DNA from: an uncultured Bacteroidota bacterium
GTDB lineage: Bacteria; Bacteroidota; Bacteroidia; Bacteroidales; VadinHA17
Assembly: GCA_903824785.1 (NCBI GenBank)
Contig: CAIJYD010000020.1
Span: 1-59,835, forward strand
Direction: 5' to 3'
Length of the DNA stretch: 59,835 bases
Under the pieces are notes generated by a model. It ran no database searches. It was not told where the DNA came from and worked only from the letters and a program-made list of their open reading frames with translations. Shown in pieces: positions 1 to 7,773 of the stretch; within the stretch, counting starts at the first letter, position 1; every line of letters starts with the position of its first letter. A program made the translations under genes and the position numbers.

Positions 1-16
1 CTGGGGCATGCCCCAG
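1..16. repeat. perfect 16-bp palindrome
   Basis: CTGGGGCATGCCCCAG equals its own reverse complement. It is GC-rich inside an AT-rich region and abuts the TGTACA repeats. It could be part of an element end or the edge of an assembly break; no function can be assigned. Confidence 0.6.
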
Positions 17-90
17 AAGAAAGAAAACTGTACATTAGTGTTACCAAAAGTTGTACATCCGTTCTTACTGAAAGTTGTACATTGTTATTT
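1..90. mobile_element. probable IS21-family element terminus (partial)
   Basis: Three copies of an approximately 23-24 bp repeat are seen, each centred on TGTACA (29-34, 52-57, 76-81), preceded by AAAG/AAAC and followed by a T-rich stretch ending TTAC. Regularly spaced multiple terminal repeats of this kind are characteristic of IS21-family ends. The transposase genes would lie outside the window to the left. The exact boundary with the following gene remnant cannot be set; about 90 is a guess. A perfect 16-bp palindrome at 1-16 precedes the repeats. Confidence 0.4.
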
Positions 91-239
91 ACCGATTACA
101 CACAGTTCAATCAACAGAAGTTGAATGTGATAAATGTAAGAAAAGGAAAAAACTTTGTGGTATTTGTAAAGTAGAAAAGTGTGAATGCGGGGGTACGTAT
201 CAAAATATATTTGACAAATTCCCAAATATTTTGCATTAA
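90..239 (+). pseudogene. 3' remnant of a gene with a Cys-rich zinc-ribbon-like C terminus
   Basis: An open frame with no usable start runs into TAA at 237-239. It encodes about 49 residues, including CDKC, CGIC and CEC clusters separated by Lys-rich linkers (from 126 onward). Six cysteines in such spacing suggest a metal-binding ribbon at the end of a longer protein. The frame stays open back to a TGA at 69-71 within the TGTACA repeats, so the 5' part appears to have been removed by the mobile-element end. The family is not recognised. The alternative is a chance frame, but the paired-cysteine pattern argues against that. Confidence 0.45.
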
Positions 240-347
240 AAAATGAGGATATAAAAAATTAGTAACAGTAAATATTTGAAAGGATGCAAGTTGCAATTAC
301 TATTAAGACAATAATACATACAAGTTTATAAACTAATCTTAATAAAT

Positions 348-1208
348 ATGAAAAGGAAACTACTATTTACAATTTTGGGAATTATTTCCCTATTGATTTT
401 TTCATGTGGTGGTGGTAAAACATTAAAAAAGCCATTAGCAATAAAACCAATGAAGACAAACTTGGTTGCTGATTTTGATGAGGATTGCAAACCAGAAAAT
501 AAAGATGATGCTGTTGCTAACTACATGGAAATAATTGATTCAAGTTATGCTATTACTCCAATTGACAATGGTAACAAATTGAGAGTCGATGTTATTGTTA
601 AGTCATTAAGGAAAGCAAAGAAAGATGATGAATTCAAGTTGTCAGATTACTATGCATGTGGAAGAACCTATTTATACCTAATTGACGATGCAGGTACACG
701 TTTAATGATGTCAGGAACATTTCTTGGAAGTTGGGATATCGTAAACTTTGAAGCATTTAAAGAATTTCTTTCAAACGATGAAAATCGATTTATGTTAAGG
801 TTTGAAATATATGCTGATTATATGGCAGAGCATTTAAAAACTCCTGAAAAAATAAAAGGTTTCATAATAACTTGTTCAGGCTATAAAATGACTGGTGAAG
901 AATTAAAATCACAATCTAATGAATCATCATCAACAAGCGTTAGTGTAAGTCCATCAAGTAATACAGGTAGTGAAAACTGGGATAATATTCTTAATTCCTA
1001 TGAGAAGTATATTACCCAATATATTTCTTTAATGAAAAAAGCCAATGCTGGGGATATGTCAGCCATGACTGAGTATGCTTCTATGATGGAAAAAGCAACT
1101 GAATTTGCAGATAAACTGGAAAACGCCAGTGATGATTTATCCACTGCTCAAATGGAAAGATTTACAAAACTGCAATTAAAATTAGCGAATGCAGCAGCAG
1201 GTCTCTAA
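348..1208 (+). CDS. exported lipoprotein with DUF6591-like C-terminal helical domain
   Basis: A 286-residue protein starts with a lipoprotein signal peptide: a hydrophobic core, then LIFSC with the lipid-anchored Cys at residue 20. The central part (about 40-185) is a mixed alpha/beta region I do not recognise. A Ser/Thr-rich linker (about 190-215) follows. The last 75 residues form an acidic helical domain (WDNILNSYEKY..., GDMSAMTEYASMMEKA) resembling the C-terminal domain of DUF6591 proteins found in many Bacteroidetes; that family name is from memory. The role is unknown, and the likely location is the periplasmic face or outer membrane. The gene is AT-rich compared with genes beyond 5 kb, consistent with the accessory patch. 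Confidence 0.75.
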   Translation: MKRKLLFTILGIISLLIFSCGGGKTLKKPLAIKPMKTNLVADFDEDCKPENKDDAVANYMEIIDSSYAITPIDNGNKLRVDVIVKSLRKAKKDDEFKLSDYYACGRTYLYLIDDAGTRLMMSGTFLGSWDIVNFEAFKEFLSNDENRFMLRFEIYADYMAEHLKTPEKIKGFIITCSGYKMTGEELKSQSNESSSTSVSVSPSSNTGSENWDNILNSYEKYITQYISLMKKANAGDMSAMTEYASMMEKATEFADKLENASDDLSTAQMERFTKLQLKLANAAAGL

Positions 1209-1288
1209 CTTAGGCATAGCAACACTCCATACTTCGTATAATTAGGATTAAATGGTTCGTATCAATAACAATTAAAAACAAAGTACTC

Positions 1289-1594
1289 ATGGAAAACAAA
1301 CAACCGCTACCAAATGCAGTAGCATCATTAATTTTAGGTATCTGTTCACTTCTCTTCGGATGTGTATTTGTTGGATTTATTTGTGGTATAATTGGCTTGG
1401 CGATATCTGGTGGGAGTAAGCGACTCTATTTACAGAATCCTGCTCAATATTCAGGATATGGTATGTTAAACGCAGGCAGGGTTATGTCAATCATTGGCAT
1501 AATTTTGGGTGCACTTGCCATTATTTGGACTATTGTTTGGGTAGCAATATTAGGTAATGGAATGTTTGAGTATTTGGATTTTCTGGGGTACTAA
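1289..1594 (+). CDS. small membrane protein, DUF4190 / CCC-motif type
   Basis: This 101-residue protein opens with a short polar segment ending LPNAVAS and has two hydrophobic hairpin regions (about 13-40 and 62-92). The first contains LGICSLLFGC and GFICGIIGLAI, as in DUF4190 or CCC-motif membrane proteins of Bacteroidetes. The stop overlaps the start of the next gene (TAATG, 1592-1596), so the two are translationally coupled. The function of this family is unknown. It often sits beside DUF2752 genes, as here. Confidence 0.7.
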   Translation: MENKQPLPNAVASLILGICSLLFGCVFVGFICGIIGLAISGGSKRLYLQNPAQYSGYGMLNAGRVMSIIGIILGALAIIWTIVWVAILGNGMFEYLDFLGY

Positions 1595-1902
1595 TGTACT
1601 GGCATCTGATTCTTTGGTTAAAAAATCATCTACTGCCTTGTCCATATAAACAAATATTTGGAATTGAATGTCCTGTATGTGGCTTCCAGCGTTCATTCAT
1701 TTCTTTATTAGAAGGGAACATTTCAGATTGTATTTTACAATTTCCTGCAATGTTCCCTTTAATCATTACATCAGTGTTGTTTTTGGTCTTATATCTTTTT
1801 AAATCGCAAAACAGAAAATTAATTATTCAGAAGGTACTTCTTTTCGATTTATCTATAATGATTATTAGTTGCTTGGTTAAAAACATTTTAAATATTTGTT
1901 AA
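1594..1902 (+). CDS. DUF2752 membrane protein
   Basis: This 102-residue protein carries the DUF2752 signature CPVCGFQRS (near residues 26-34) followed by two hydrophobic segments (about 48-66 and 80-100). An extra cysteine pair lies upstream (LPCPYKQIFGIEC). The family is a small, uncharacterised two-helix membrane protein whose CPxCGxxR motif may bind metal or be redox active. It overlaps the preceding DUF4190-like gene by one base and precedes the exported PsbP-like protein by 16 bases, so the three genes probably form one transcript. Confidence 0.8.
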   Translation: MYWHLILWLKNHLLPCPYKQIFGIECPVCGFQRSFISLLEGNISDCILQFPAMFPLIITSVLFLVLYLFKSQNRKLIIQKVLLFDLSIMIISCLVKNILNIC

Positions 1903-1918
1903 ACTACAATTCAGTATT

Positions 1919-2434
1919 ATGAAAAAGTATTTATTGTTTTTGTTAGTAGTTGCCTTTATAGGTGAAAGGCAAGTATATCCTCAGGAAAGTTCTGCAACAA
2001 AAACCCTGACATTTAAAAATTATTCAATTAGTTATCCAGCAGACCTACGTTTAGCAAAAAAGACAGAATCAGGAAATTTCATGCTACTTGTCACACCAAA
2101 AGAAGATATCTCTATGGTCATTATTGATTTATCACAATATCCATATGATGTTCCTCTAAAAGATTATGCAGAAAGTGCTATTGAGCAACTAAAGGAAGAA
2201 CACTTCACAACTGTTCTTGAAAACAAGGCTACAACAATTAATAATTTGCCATGTTGGAGATTTATCTGTGCATTTGATGATGGGCATGGTGAACTTCAAG
2301 CAAAAAGCATGTACCACATCTGGATAAAGAATAAATGGGCATATGTAATGATTTTAAATTCTGAACCGACCAATTTCGACAAACAAAAACTTATTGTACA
2401 AAAGATTGCTGGAACTTTCAAATATACCCATTAA
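1919..2434 (+). CDS. exported PsbP-like/DUF1795-type protein
   Basis: A 171-residue product has an N-terminal signal peptide (hydrophobic to about residue 15, then polar; cleavage probably near VYPQE) and a single domain starting TLTFKNYSISYPADL. The layout is a strand pair with YPADL, a mid-domain helix (LKDYAESAIEQL) and a C-terminal strand-helix ending IAGTFKYTH. This resembles PsbP-like / DUF1795 alpha-beta sandwich proteins, but the assignment is from pattern only. No catalytic residues are evident. It is probably periplasmic and the last gene of the DUF4190-DUF2752 transcript. Confidence 0.6.
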   Translation: MKKYLLFLLVVAFIGERQVYPQESSATKTLTFKNYSISYPADLRLAKKTESGNFMLLVTPKEDISMVIIDLSQYPYDVPLKDYAESAIEQLKEEHFTTVLENKATTINNLPCWRFICAFDDGHGELQAKSMYHIWIKNKWAYVMILNSEPTNFDKQKLIVQKIAGTFKYTH

Positions 2435-2464
2435 CAGAAGTTGTTTAACCCTTAATAATCTTCT

Positions 2465-2812
2465 TTACTGCTTTCTTAAAGCAATCATTTCTAAAGTTTG
2501 GAAATCAGCCAGACTCCATAACCACCAATCACCCAAATATTCCACATTCCACGACAAAGTATAGGTTCTGTCGGTTATGAGTTCCTGAACATCGAGAAAA
2601 ATGATGCCACCCTTTTCATAAAAATCAACGAGCCGTATTGCTGCAATGCACTCTCCTGCTACTTTCTTTTCAAGCAGCATGTACGGCATTTTACGGGTAA
2701 GCATCTTGCTTTTGGTAAGAATGAAAGGCATGTCAATCATTAATGAATCTGGCGAGAAATACCGCAAAACGCTCCTTCCTGAACTGTTTATGTATTCATT
2801 TACGTTCATCAT
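2465..2812 (-). CDS. hypothetical protein, 115 aa
   Basis: A 115-residue soluble protein with no signal peptide or membrane segment, which I do not recognise. It is rich in predicted strands, and WNVEYLGDWWLWSL near the C terminus is Trp-rich. Its ATG overlaps the stop of the upstream gene by four bases (2809-2812, ATGA), so the two are translationally coupled and probably form a two-gene unit. Such small coupled pairs in an accessory patch could be a toxin-immunity or phage-defence accessory pair, but nothing in the sequence proves this. Confidence 0.6.
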   Translation of the reverse strand: MMNVNEYINSSGRSVLRYFSPDSLMIDMPFILTKSKMLTRKMPYMLLEKKVAGECIAAIRLVDFYEKGGIIFLDVQELITDRTYTLSWNVEYLGDWWLWSLADFQTLEMIALRKQ

Positions 2813-3207
2813 AGTTCATTTCCAAGTTCACGAAGTTCTTTATCATTAAAGTCGGATGATAATTCTGAATACACAATGTCTTCAATATCTTTCCAGTTTA
2901 CCAAGAATACATTTGGATGTTTATTAGTTATAAGCAGACTGTATTCAGCCGAATTTCCAGTCATAGGATTTGTGAATGATAATAAAATAACTCCCTCTTT
3001 GTAATCAATGTTGTCCAAACTGTACAATCCGAAGCCGTCCTGATTTACAACCATGTACATCTGACCAAAATCAATACAATGATTTTTAGGGCGATTCAAT
3101 ATAAACTGAAGGTGCTTATATTCATCGGGGTATAATTCCATGTCCATTATCAGTTCATCCAGCGTGGCTGGGAATGTGTTGTCAATTGTTTGTTGTTTTG
3201 TTTTCAT
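2809..3207 (-). CDS. hypothetical protein, 132 aa
   Basis: A 132-residue soluble acidic protein. The first 45 residues look helical (TLDELIMDMELYPDEYKHLQ). The rest is strand-rich, with GFGLYSLDNIDY and NPMTGNSAEYSLL. I do not recognise a family. It is the first gene of a two-gene minus-strand unit with the 115-residue protein. No signal peptide or membrane segment is visible, so both products are probably cytoplasmic. Confidence 0.6.
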   Translation of the reverse strand: MKTKQQTIDNTFPATLDELIMDMELYPDEYKHLQFILNRPKNHCIDFGQMYMVVNQDGFGLYSLDNIDYKEGVILLSFTNPMTGNSAEYSLLITNKHPNVFLVNWKDIEDIVYSELSSDFNDKELRELGNEL

Positions 3208-3238
3208 AATGTAGATATTATATTGTACAGGAGACCTA

Positions 3239-3303
3239 CCCCACCGTAACCCCCGCTACGGGGCATCCCCATACAGTAGTGCCAAAATAAGCCGCTGGTG
3301 GGG
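3239..3303. repeat. GC-rich nested inverted repeats in AT-rich intergenic DNA
   Basis: CCCCACC (3239-3245) pairs with GGTGGGG (3297-3303). Between them CCCCG-CTA-CGGGG (3251-3263) forms a short hairpin. The segment is a GC-rich island in an AT-rich spacer, and a TGTACA lies just to its left (3224-3229). It may be an element scar or the terminator of a lost gene. The rest of the 3208-3467 spacer shows nothing else recognisable. Confidence 0.4.
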
Positions 3304-3467
3304 CGTATATTTCTCCGCTTATCTTTACTATAAATACAGGAAAAAAAGGATTCTGGTCAGTATTCAGAACTGTTTGAAACAGAAGTGATTAAAAATTCTG
3401 GAAAATATTTTTCAATAATGGAAGAATGACCTGAGAAAAATTTTTTAAAAATTTATAGACGAGCATA

Positions 3468-4265
3468 TTAAGAGATTTTAAAATTTCTTGAAACACCTAA
3501 TCCAAATAATGCAAAATCATATTTCACAGGGTCATTACGGTCAAATTGCCGAAGAACACCATCCAGTTCCAGTACTGCTTTTGCATCATTCTGTTTCCGA
3601 CAAAGCAAACCAAGTTTGCGTGCAATGTTCCCTGAATGAACATCAAGCGGACATGAAAGAATGGATTGTGGGATGTTTTTCCAGATGCCGAAATCCACGC
3701 CAGCATTATCTTGGCGAATCATCCATCTGAGGTACATATTGATTTTTTTCGCAGCAGAACCAGTCATTGGGTCAGGCAGATGCTTTCGTGTTCTTTCAAG
3801 ATGTGGGATATTAAAAAATTCCTTTTTTAGTTCATGAATAGCAGGCTGAAGCGAATCATGGGTCTGGTATTTCACAAATATACCTTCAAGTCCATTTTTA
3901 TCTTTGTACAAGTGCTTCAGACCCTCAATGAACGTCAACAGGTCACCCGAATTAAATGTTCGGTGCACAAAACCGTCCATCTTCTTTAACTGGTGCTCAT
4001 TGTGATTGCGAATGAAGTCATATGGTGATTCTCCCATGTATGCCAACATACGTTTTGCGTTTTTTACAATGGAAGTCCGATTGCCCCATGATATAGTTGC
4101 AGAAAGGAATCCTGATATTTCGATATCTTCCTTTCTGGTGTACGAATGTGGTATTTGTATCGGGTCGAGTTCAATGAATGTCGGATTGTTGTATTGAGCA
4201 ACCTTTTCATCAAGAAAATCCTTCAGTTCTTTCAATTCTTGTTCCATGCATATATCTTTACGCAT
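3468..4265 (-). CDS. TIGR02757/DUF2400 family protein, intact copy
   Basis: A 265-residue protein matches the TIGR02757 (DUF2400) family across its length: YTRKEDIEISGFLSATISWG near the N terminus, then GSAAKKINMYLRWMIRQ, LDVHSGNIARKLGL and the terminal DPVKYDFALFGLGV. The family has a helix-hairpin-helix-like fold related to DNA glycosylases, but its biochemical role is not established. The first Met is at 4265. Met7 at 4247 (MEQELKEL) is an equally good start and leaves a more typical N terminus. It lies head to head with a 3' remnant of a diverged second copy. Confidence 0.85.
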   Translation of the reverse strand: MRKDICMEQELKELKDFLDEKVAQYNNPTFIELDPIQIPHSYTRKEDIEISGFLSATISWGNRTSIVKNAKRMLAYMGESPYDFIRNHNEHQLKKMDGFVHRTFNSGDLLTFIEGLKHLYKDKNGLEGIFVKYQTHDSLQPAIHELKKEFFNIPHLERTRKHLPDPMTGSAAKKINMYLRWMIRQDNAGVDFGIWKNIPQSILSCPLDVHSGNIARKLGLLCRKQNDAKAVLELDGVLRQFDRNDPVKYDFALFGLGVSRNFKIS

Positions 4266-4314
4266 GGCAAAAATACTAATAATGACAAGGGTTTCCTACG
4301 CTACCTTAATTATC

Positions 4315-4584
4315 CGTCTCAACATGTACCTGAGGTGGATGGTCAGAAAAGATGACAGAGGCGTTGATTTCGGTATCTGGAAGACTATTTCTCCTTCAAC
4401 CTTATCCTGTCCGCTGGATGTGCATTCGGGTAATGTTGCCCGAAAACTTGGATTAATAACCCGAAAGCAGAATGATTCTAAAACTGTAGCCGAACTGGAT
4501 ATGAATCTGAGGGAACTGGATAAAGAAGACCCTGTTAAATATGATTTCGCTTTGTTCGGGCTAGGCGTTTTTGAAGGGTTTTGA
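4315..4584 (+). pseudogene. 3' remnant of a second TIGR02757/DUF2400 gene
   Basis: From about 4315 the + strand encodes the last 88 residues of a DUF2400 protein: RLNMYLRWMVRKDDRGVDFG, LDVHSGNVARKLGLITRKQN and YDFALFGLGVFEGF, ending at TGA 4582-4584. The first two-thirds of the gene are missing. The open frame extends back to an ATG at 4246, but those residues show no family similarity and lie over the start of the intact copy. The remnant resembles the intact copy clearly but with many substitutions, so it is not a recent duplicate. It probably marks where the AT-rich patch joined the ancestral chromosome. Confidence 0.8.
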
Positions 4585-4866
4585 ATTTCTTAACCTGGGG
4601 AAAATCGCAGTAAACCAAAACGTTATAGCTATTTAAATTATGTGTAAATATGATAATAATATCGTTGGTAATATCCTTTAATAAAAATGTATAAATATGG
4701 TTTCCTCAAGAAGCGGAAGTCACTGAACGTCCCCCACAGAGCAATACAGAATGTTTTAATGCATTTGATTATGATGAGTTTATAAGCATAAATACCTATT
4801 TTCCAGGCAATTTAGTACACTTATGACCATATTTATTATATTTGGCTACACCCTAAACCAAATATC
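4585..4866. other. intergenic, no gene seen
   Basis: AT-rich spacer between the DUF2400 remnant and the DUF819 gene. No convincing open frame, hairpin or promoter consensus was identified. It may hold the promoter of the following gene. Confidence 0.5.
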
Positions 4867-6140
4867 ATGATCAAGATTGTTTTGCTGGTAATTTTTTATT
4901 TTGCATTCCCCATATTTATTATTTATCTGTGCAAAGATGGTCTTTTCTTCAGAAACTGAGTTCAATAGTGCTTGCTTATGGAATTGGACTTTTAATTGGA
5001 ACTTCGGGGATCTTACCTGATGGAAGTGATGGCTACAAGTTGGCATTACAAGGAAAAACTGCACTTAAAACGGTTGAAGTTGAATCCTTAATTAGTCAGG
5101 GTAAAGCAACTTAGAATGATTTGTTCGTTAACCAGGTTGCAACTGTTCAGGATATTATCCCATCTTTAGTTGTTCCTCTTGCATTTCCCTTATTACTGTT
5201 TTCACTTAACCTGAAAAGGTGGTTGCGGTATGCAAAAAAAAGATTTTTATCAGTTGTTCTGGCGCTGATCTCCGGAATTGTTATGGTTACAATTGGCTTT
5301 TTTATTTGGAAAGATTCAATTCCGGAGAGTTGGAAACTTGCAGGTATGTTTGAAGGTATCTATACCGGCGGAACTCCTAACTTTGTTGCAATCAAGATGG
5401 CGTTGAACGTTGACCCCAGCCTTTTTGTTATTTTAAGTACCTATGATATGATAGTTGGAGCATTTCTTGTTCTCTTTTTTATAACTATTGCCCCAAAGAT
5501 ATTCCGATTTATTCTGCCCCCATTTGATAAGACGAAGGGGATTACAGGCGATGAGGAAGAAATAGCAAAGCAAACCGAGAATCTTGAAGATTATTCAGGA
5601 ATGTTTAAAAAAGGAGTATTTCTTCCTCTCCTCGGAGCTCTGGGGATCTCGGTTACAATTTTCATTTTGGCAGGTAGTCTTGGGTTACTTCTTTACAAAA
5701 TTCCTTTGATGGTTGTGGTAATACTAACAATTACAACATTAGGGCTACTTGCATCCCTTGTTAAGCGAATAAACCAGATTGAAAAAACATTCCAGCTTGG
5801 AATGTACTTAATCCTGGTATTTTCTCTTACTGTTGCATCAATGGCAAACCTCCGATCTATGTTCGGAATAGGTATGTGGAATCTTATACTGTTTATTACC
5901 TGGTGTTATTTCGGATCCCTAATCCTTCATATAATTCTGGCTAAAATCTTCAGAATTGATGCAGATAACTTCCTGATCACATCAGCTGCTTTTATTTTTT
6001 CTCCGCCTTTTGTGCCGCTGGTTGCCAATGCCCTGAAGAATAAAGATGTAATCGTCACAGGTATAACAGGGGGCATAATCGGCTATATTCTCGGTAATTA
6101 CTTCGGTGTTGCACTTGCATATTTTCTTAAGGGGTTTTGA
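4867..6140 (+). pseudogene. DUF819 family membrane protein, disrupted by frameshift and amber codon
   Basis: Read across frames, 4867-6140 encodes about 424 residues with the multi-helix layout of DUF819 proteins, a transporter-like family of unknown substrate. The N-terminal helix (MIKIVLLVIFYF...IIYLC) is in one frame. A shift near 4927-4933 is needed to join QRWSFLQKLSSIVLAYGIG. That frame then meets TAG at 5112-5114 and continues without change as NDLFVNQVATVQDIIPSL. The largest intact piece is 5121-6140 (TTG start, 339 residues), which contains GIYTGGTPNFVAIKMAL and about ten hydrophobic segments. Two lesions suggest a decayed gene; sequencing error could explain one. The stop is 16 bases from the convergent deacetylase gene. 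Confidence 0.75.
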
Positions 6141-6156
6141 TTACAATTACCCTTAT

Positions 6157-6933
6157 TCACCTGCACCGTTTTAAAACAACCCCGGCAGGCAGTATCTCCA
6201 GAGAGTCAACTTTTACCAGACGTTTTAACAGAACATTCAGATAGTCTGAGCTTACAGGACCCCAGCCTTCCTCATTAAGTCCGTGAAGGTTTAAAATAAG
6301 CCAGCCTCCGGAAGAAGCAAGAAACTCACTGGTCTGCTGTTCAACCCATTTATCGGCATTATCAGGTCCTTCTGACCAGCATCCCAGCCGAACCGGAGTG
6401 GATGAGGAAGGAACAGGATTCACTGCCATATCACCCTGGGTTCTTACCGCTCTAGTTTTTGTAAGGGCAAACCTTTCAAGCTCAGGGGTTGAAGCATTGA
6501 AGGCAAAGTTATATACGGCATCAGATGAATTAAAGCCATCAAGTTTGTCAGTAAAATAGTCAAGACATTTAACGATATCCTTTTTTGCCTCCTTCAGTGG
6601 CATTTTGGTAAGGTCGGAATGATCCCAGCTGTGAGGCATAATTTCATGACCTCTTTTCTGAAGCAAATTCCAGTCATTGAAATCTCCGCGCACCAGATTA
6701 CTATGATATTGATCCGGAGGTATGAAATCAGGTAAATGACCTGAAGCAATTACATTAAGGCAGGCATACAGATTATACTTTTCAAAAATATCGGCAATCA
6801 GGTAAAATGATTTCTTAAATCCATCATCAAAGCTCAGGGTAATGATATGGGTTTTATTGCCTGAAGTGAATCTCAGAGAACCAAGAGCAATGCTTCCCGT
6901 TACAGCTGTTTTAATAAAAGATCTGCGTTGCAT
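6157..6933 (-). CDS. Tat-exported polysaccharide deacetylase (NodB domain)
   Basis: This 258-residue protein starts with a twin-arginine signal (QRRSFIKTAVTG followed by a hydrophobic stretch). The NodB homology domain follows: TLSFDDGF (motif 1, about residues 32-39) supplies the catalytic and metal-binding Asp pair, and HSWDHSDL (motif 2, near residue 102) supplies the metal-binding histidines. The expected reaction is metal-dependent hydrolysis of N- or O-acetyl groups from a carbohydrate; the substrate is not evident. It is the last gene after tatA and lolD on the same strand, 97 bases beyond lolD. A Tat substrate near a tatA-like gene is a sensible pairing. Confidence 0.85.
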   Translation of the reverse strand: MQRRSFIKTAVTGSIALGSLRFTSGNKTHIITLSFDDGFKKSFYLIADIFEKYNLYACLNVIASGHLPDFIPPDQYHSNLVRGDFNDWNLLQKRGHEIMPHSWDHSDLTKMPLKEAKKDIVKCLDYFTDKLDGFNSSDAVYNFAFNASTPELERFALTKTRAVRTQGDMAVNPVPSSSTPVRLGCWSEGPDNADKWVEQQTSEFLASSGGWLILNLHGLNEEGWGPVSSDYLNVLLKRLVKVDSLEILPAGVVLKRCR

Positions 6934-7030
6934 AATTCTTAGGGTTTACAGACATAAAAAAGTGATGATTCGGCGATACGTTTTTCAGCAATATCAGATT
7001 TATTCCATCAACCCGCGGACCTGTTTTTTC

Positions 7031-7708
7031 TTAAGCCTCAGTTAAAATAAGTCCGTCTTTAATATGGACTATCCTATCTGACATTGCTGCAAGCTGGCGG
7101 TCGTGAGTAACGATTATGATAGTCTGGCCAAAAGTATCCCTGAGCTTAAAAAAAAGTTTATGCAGCTCGTTCTTATTTTCTGTGTCGAGATTCCCTGATG
7201 GCTCATCGGCAAGGATAACAGAAGGGTTATTTACGAGGGCCCGTGCCACCGCAACGCGCTGTTGCTCTCCTCCGCTCAGTTCGGAAGGTTTATGGCTGAG
7301 TCTTTCAGAAAGGTTTAAGAATCCAAGAAGTTCGGCAGCCCTTGCTTCAGCCTCCGATTTGCTTTTTCCTGCAATATATGCCGGAATACAAACATTTTCA
7401 AGTGCTGTGAATTCCGGAAGCAACTGATGAAACTGAAATACAAAACCAATGTTGCTATTACGGAAAGCCGAAAGTGCTCTTCCGTTCAGTTTGCTGATAT
7501 CAGAACCGTTATAGAAAATTGTACCGCTGTCAGGCCGGTCGAGAGTACCAATTATCTGAAGAAGAGTTGTTTTTCCGGCGCCGCTGGCTCCTACTATGGA
7601 GACCACTTCCTTATCTTCAATCTGTAAATCGATCCCTTTCAGAACTTTAAGCTCTCCATATGCTTTGGTAATGCCGGCTGTTCTTATCATAATGCTTTCT
7701 GAAGGCAA
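7031..7708 (-). CDS. lolD: LolD-type ABC transporter ATP-binding protein
   Basis: This 225-residue ATPase has Walker [10 protein letters not shown] (about 39-47), the signature [15 protein letters not shown] (about 143) and Walker [13 protein letters not shown]. This is the MacB/LolD subfamily pattern. LolD powers the inner-membrane complex that releases lipoproteins for transfer to the outer membrane. No permease gene is adjacent. A LolC/E-type permease lies 48 kb away in this window and a MacB-type permease without its own ATPase lies at 21.1 kb; either could be a partner. It sits 65 bases after tatA on the same strand. Confidence 0.85.
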   Translation of the reverse strand: MPSESIMIRTAGITKAYGELKVLKGIDLQIEDKEVVSIVGASGAGKTTLLQIIGTLDRPDSGTIFYNGSDISKLNGRALSAFRNSNIGFVFQFHQLLPEFTALENVCIPAYIAGKSKSEAEARAAELLGFLNLSERLSHKPSELSGGEQQRVAVARALVNNPSVILADEPSGNLDTENKNELHKLFFKLRDTFGQTIIIVTHDRQLAAMSDRIVHIKDGLILTEA

Positions 7709-7773
7709 ATAAACAATTAATCATGGGTAAGGAATCCGGTGACAAAATACCGGGGAAGAACTGAAAAAATGTA

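Noticed and set aside
4246-4314. N-terminal part of the second DUF2400 copy as a real coding start
   Set aside because: The residues before about 4315 show no family similarity and overlap the start of the intact opposite-strand gene.
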